This document shows positions 4,343 to 5,939 of a stretch of 5,939 bases of DNA, piece after piece. The position numbers and the translations under genes are program-made. The stretch comes from Bacteriovoracales bacterium (GTDB lineage Bacteria; Bdellovibrionota; Bacteriovoracia; Bacteriovoracales; Bacteriovoracaceae). How positions within the stretch are numbered: the first letter of the stretch is position 1; the number at the start of each line of letters is the position of its first letter. The stretch is from positions 1 through 5,939 of the forward strand of contig SKGZ01000132.1 of NCBI GenBank assembly GCA_007117175.1, written 5' to 3'. The notes under the pieces are model-generated. The model was not told the origin of the DNA and ran no database searches. It saw nothing but the letters and a program-made list of their open reading frames with translations.

Positions 4343-4554
4343 TGGAGTTAATTGCCTGAAATTAATCTTCTCCTAGTCACTTTTCTGCGCAATCAATAAT
4401 GTGCAGAAGATAGCGAAGGCCGCGCAGGACTTGTAGCAAATAAGAAGAGTTTTCTGCCACTGCTCTTGGTATCACGACGTGTTTATATAAAGGGGATTCT
4501 CGAACAATACTACGTTATCTCATGCATAACTACCTAAAAACACGACTGCTACCA
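4343..4554. other. Intergenic region without a recognisable gene
   Basis: About 210 bp between copy D and the TA promoter. No frame gives a recognisable protein. The minus strand has one short frame with a hydrophobic run ('CAAFAIFCTLLIA') but no start or family likeness. TCGAACAATACT at 4500-4511 faintly echoes the repeat core. It may be decayed cassette sequence. Confidence 0.4.
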
Positions 4555-4583
4555 TTGACACGAGTGTAACACTAGTGTACCAT
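4555..4583 (+). promoter_or_regulatory. Promoter and nested palindromic operator of the RHH/RelE-ParE module
   Basis: A consensus -35 TTGACA (4555-4560), a 17-bp spacer and TACCAT (4578-4583) form a sigma70-type promoter. The spacer is packed with alternating half-sites: ACAC (4558-4561), AGTGT (4563-4567), ACACT (4569-4573), AGTGT (4574-4578). These include the perfect palindrome ACACTAGTGT (4569-4578). Ribbon-helix-helix antitoxins bind such tandem half-sites cooperatively, so this is the likely autorepression operator. AGGAG at 4591-4595 is the Shine-Dalgarno for the antitoxin. Confidence 0.75.
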
Positions 4584-4603
4584 TCAACATAGGAGATAAA
4601 ATC

Positions 4604-4822
4604 ATGCCAACAGCAAAGAAAAGAATAAATTTGTCAGTTGAAGACTCTCTCTATCATGAACTTGAAGAGCTACAGAAGCTCCGTGGAGCTCCTTCCCTAT
4701 CTTCTATAGTCATAGAGTTAACCAAAGAAGCATTGGAGCTTCAAGAGGATCTCTACTTTGCAAAAATCGCCGAAGAACGTGCCAACGAAAAAGAGATCTC
4801 ACATAAGGAACTTTGGAAGTGA
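4604..4822 (+). CDS. Ribbon-helix-helix antitoxin of a RelE/ParE-type module
   Basis: A 72-residue protein with Shine-Dalgarno AGGAG 8 nt before its ATG. Residues 6-12 (KRINLSV) form the DNA-contacting beta strand, 13-26 the first helix ('EDSLYHELEELQKL') and about 31-46 the second ('SLSSIVIELTKEALEL'), the CopG/RelB-type RHH fold that acts as a dimer. The acidic and charged tail (47-72) is the usual toxin-binding segment. The stop codon overlaps the toxin start (GTGA, 4819-4822), so translation is coupled. Its operator is readable in the promoter spacer. It should neutralise the RelE/ParE-fold toxin and repress the operon. The exact subfamily (RelB, ParD or DUF-type) is unresolved. Confidence 0.85.
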   Translation: MPTAKKRINLSVEDSLYHELEELQKLRGAPSLSSIVIELTKEALELQEDLYFAKIAEERANEKEISHKELWK

Positions 4823-5082
4823 CTTGGAAAGTAACTTATAAAAAATCTGTGCAAAAAGATTTAAAAAGTATCTCAAAAGACATTCAGTATATTATCCGTA
4901 GGGCCATTGAAGAGAAACTCATGACAGAGCCGCTCAAGTTTGGTCTTCCCTTAAGAAGAAATCTAAAAGGTCTAATGAAGTTGAGAGTCGGTGATTACAG
5001 AATCATCTACTCTATTCAAGCTCAAACTGTCACTGTTCATGTGATAAAAATTGGCCATAGAAAAGAAGTCTATGAAAAGTAG
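4819..5082 (+). CDS. RelE/ParE-superfamily toxin
   Basis: I chose the GTG start at 4819 because it overlaps the antitoxin stop by 4 nt (GTGA) and has AAGGA 9 nt upstream, giving 87 residues; an in-frame TTG at 4813 would add two. Key features are 'WKVTYKKSVQKDLKSISKD' (3-21), the basic patch 'PLRRNLKGLMKLRVGDYRII' (44-63) and the terminal 'VIKIGHRKEVYEK' (75-87). K50, R56, R61, R81 and Y85 occupy the region where RelE-type toxins carry their catalytic basic and tyrosine residues, which favours mRNA cleavage on the ribosome. ParE-type gyrase poisons share the fold, so the activity is not settled by sequence alone. The frame and both ends are intact. The gene runs convergently toward the acetyltransferase with only 14 bp between their stop codons and no clear terminator. 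Confidence 0.87.
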   Translation: MTWKVTYKKSVQKDLKSISKDIQYIIRRAIEEKLMTEPLKFGLPLRRNLKGLMKLRVGDYRIIYSIQAQTVTVHVIKIGHRKEVYEK

Positions 5083-5096
5083 AACTTAAATATCAT

Positions 5097-5657
5097 TTAA
5101 AAGTTCGCTTCGTGTGCAAGTTTTGAGTATGTCCTAGTATTTCTATATTTTCCTTTTTCAATTGCATCCTCCCGAGCAGTTCCCTCATAGACATAGCCAC
5201 ACCTTTCAGGAACACCTGCGGACCTTACATTTATGTCAGAACATCGAATTTGCACCCTGTGAAATCCCATTTCAAACAAATGCTTCTCAAGTAGTTGAAC
5301 GGCTTCGGACATGAATCCTTGCCTTTCAAATTTTCCAAGAATCCAATACCCAAGCTCCGCGCAATTATGGGACCAGCGGATTGAGTGAACTCCAATATTT
5401 CCGATGTAGACATCGTCATCTTTTTTAAAAATGCCATAATCGAAACCTGTATAATTATCCCACTTTTCATGCGTTGAATGAATATAACCTTCTTCGTCCT
5501 CAAGGGTTTTAATAAATTCAACCCACGGAAAAAAGCGATCCAAGCGATCTCGATCTTCTTGAACATAATCAAACATCATTTTAGCTAACTGTATATCGTG
5601 CTTTTTGATATAAATTCGATCGCCGACTAACTTCTCTAATAAAACTCTCTTATCCAT
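5097..5657 (-). CDS. RimJ/RimL-type GNAT acetyltransferase
   Basis: At 186 residues it is full length for the RimJ/RimL group, which acetylates the N-termini of ribosomal proteins or small amines. The start at 5657 has GAGGT 6 nt upstream. Domain landmarks in order: 'RIYIKKHD' (14-21, beta1), 'YGIFKKDDDVYIGNIGVHSI' (74-93, beta2-beta3), 'AELGYWILGKFERQGFMSEA' (100-119), 'HRVQIRCSDINVRSAGVPER' (133-152) and 'CGYVYEGTARE' (153-163). The acetyl-CoA loop reads E-R-Q-G-F-M where relatives usually have Q-G-K-G-Y-M, so the first loop glycine is replaced, which may weaken CoA binding or simply be lineage variation. The paralogous GNAT pseudogene at the left end belongs to the same broad group. The substrate is unknown. 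A short open frame overlaps its first codons. Confidence 0.9.
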   Translation of the reverse strand: MDKRVLLEKLVGDRIYIKKHDIQLAKMMFDYVQEDRDRLDRFFPWVEFIKTLEDEEGYIHSTHEKWDNYTGFDYGIFKKDDDVYIGNIGVHSIRWSHNCAELGYWILGKFERQGFMSEAVQLLEKHLFEMGFHRVQIRCSDINVRSAGVPERCGYVYEGTAREDAIEKGKYRNTRTYSKLAHEANF

Positions 5658-5754
5658 TTAAATACCTCTTTATCATACTTAGCTCGAACACTTTATTAAG
5701 CGGCTTGCCTTGAAGGCTTTTACAAGCGTCATCATGCATTTCATAATATCTCAT
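5650..5754 (-). CDS. Possible 34-residue ORF or gene remnant upstream of the RimL-like gene
   Basis: The minus strand from ATG 5754 encodes MRYYEMHDDACKSLQGKP followed by 'LNKVFELSMIKRYLNG', stopping inside the start of the acetyltransferase gene (8-nt overlap). The composition looks protein-like rather than random, but I do not recognise it and there is no good Shine-Dalgarno. It could be a leader peptide coupled to the acetyltransferase, since that gene's Shine-Dalgarno lies within it. It could also be the N-terminal stub of a truncated gene. Confidence 0.3.
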   Translation of the reverse strand: MRYYEMHDDACKSLQGKPLNKVFELSMIKRYLNG

Positions 5755-5939
5755 AGGAAAAAGTCTAGTTAGAAAGTTTAGTTTTGGGTATAAAAAACCA
5801 TTGTAAGGACAAGGGCTGGGTAGTGTAAAAAATCCTGTGGTACGCCACGAGGCGTTTAGTATATCGAGGTGACCTGATTTACCAGGAAGTCCTCACCGGA
5901 AGGTGGCCAACATCCGGGATCGAGTTTTGCGCGCTGGAA
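5755..5939. other. Unexplained right end, hairpin-rich and GC-richer
   Basis: After about 65 bp of AT-rich spacer the composition changes near 5820 and becomes visibly GC-richer. Three compact hairpins follow: CCT-GTGG / CCAC-AGG (5834-5852) with a TACG loop and one bulged G; CCTG/CAGG (5873-5886); and CACC/GGTG (5894-5905) with a GGAA loop. UNCG- and GNRA-type loops suggest a structured RNA or the end of a mobile element. GGTAGTGTAAAAAATCC just before could be an IS terminal repeat. A plus-strand frame is open from about 5829 to the edge, but has no start codon and no recognisable family. Confidence 0.35.

Noticed and set aside
5231..5572. 113-codon minus-strand frame inside the RimL-like gene
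   Set aside because: Alternative frame of a gene with a full set of GNAT motifs.
5873..5910. Signal recognition particle RNA (TTTACCAGG and CCGGAAGG resemble 4.5S RNA)
   Set aside because: The conserved internal loop around the GGAA-capped helix (AGGTC... and AAGCAGC) is absent and the flanking strands do not pair as a 4.5S helix.
1..5939. CRISPR array
   Set aside because: The repeats are only four, irregularly spaced by about 0.9-1.7 kb and separated by genes.

Overview
The window is an AT-rich accessory stretch (GC clearly below half by eye) from a Gram-negative bacterium. The Gram-negative call rests on a lipobox lipoprotein remnant of the proteobacterial DUF4156 type, canonical Shine-Dalgarno sequences and sigma70-like promoters. 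I cannot name the genus. No housekeeping gene is present. The content is three toxin-antitoxin (TA) modules of three different types, three GNAT acetyltransferases (one broken, one probably 5'-truncated), an ORF6N-domain protein, a decayed lipoprotein gene, and pieces of insertion sequences.

Layout from left to right: the 5' end of an IS3-like orfA running off the left edge (minus, 1-52); an acetyltransferase pseudogene (plus, 144-610); repeat copy A (629-660); vapBC (plus, 789-1456); a terminator and repeat copy B (1501-1577); a decayed lipoprotein gene and a higBA-type module (both minus, 1592-2488); a lone half-repeat (2550-2566); a strong terminator and repeat copy C (2598-2674); an ORF6N gene and a GNAT gene (both minus, 2676-3743); the 3' remnant of an ISL3-like element (about 3803-4233); a terminator and repeat copy D (4237-4337); a ribbon-helix-helix/RelE-ParE module (plus, 4604-5082); a RimJ/RimL-like acetyltransferase (minus, 5097-5657); a possible 34-residue ORF; and an unexplained, GC-richer, hairpin-rich right end (about 5820-5939).

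The most striking feature is the set of boundary repeats. Four copies share one layout. On the minus strand each ends in GGGGC, then A or T, then CCA, like the acceptor end of a tRNA. A 5-nt segment that differs from copy to copy precedes this, and before that comes a GTTCGATAATTG-like T-loop core. Three of the four abut a rho-independent-type hairpin. Read on the minus strand, each module is cargo followed by tRNA-like tail and terminator. This resembles the gene-plus-3'-site logic of integron cassettes, but the sites do not look like attC. The cargo (TA pairs with their own promoters, acetyltransferases) is also typical of cassette arrays. My working inference is an array of small mobile cassettes built on a tRNA-3'-end-derived recombination site, later eroded by IS insertion and frameshifts. 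No recombinase lies in the window, so the mechanism is unproven.
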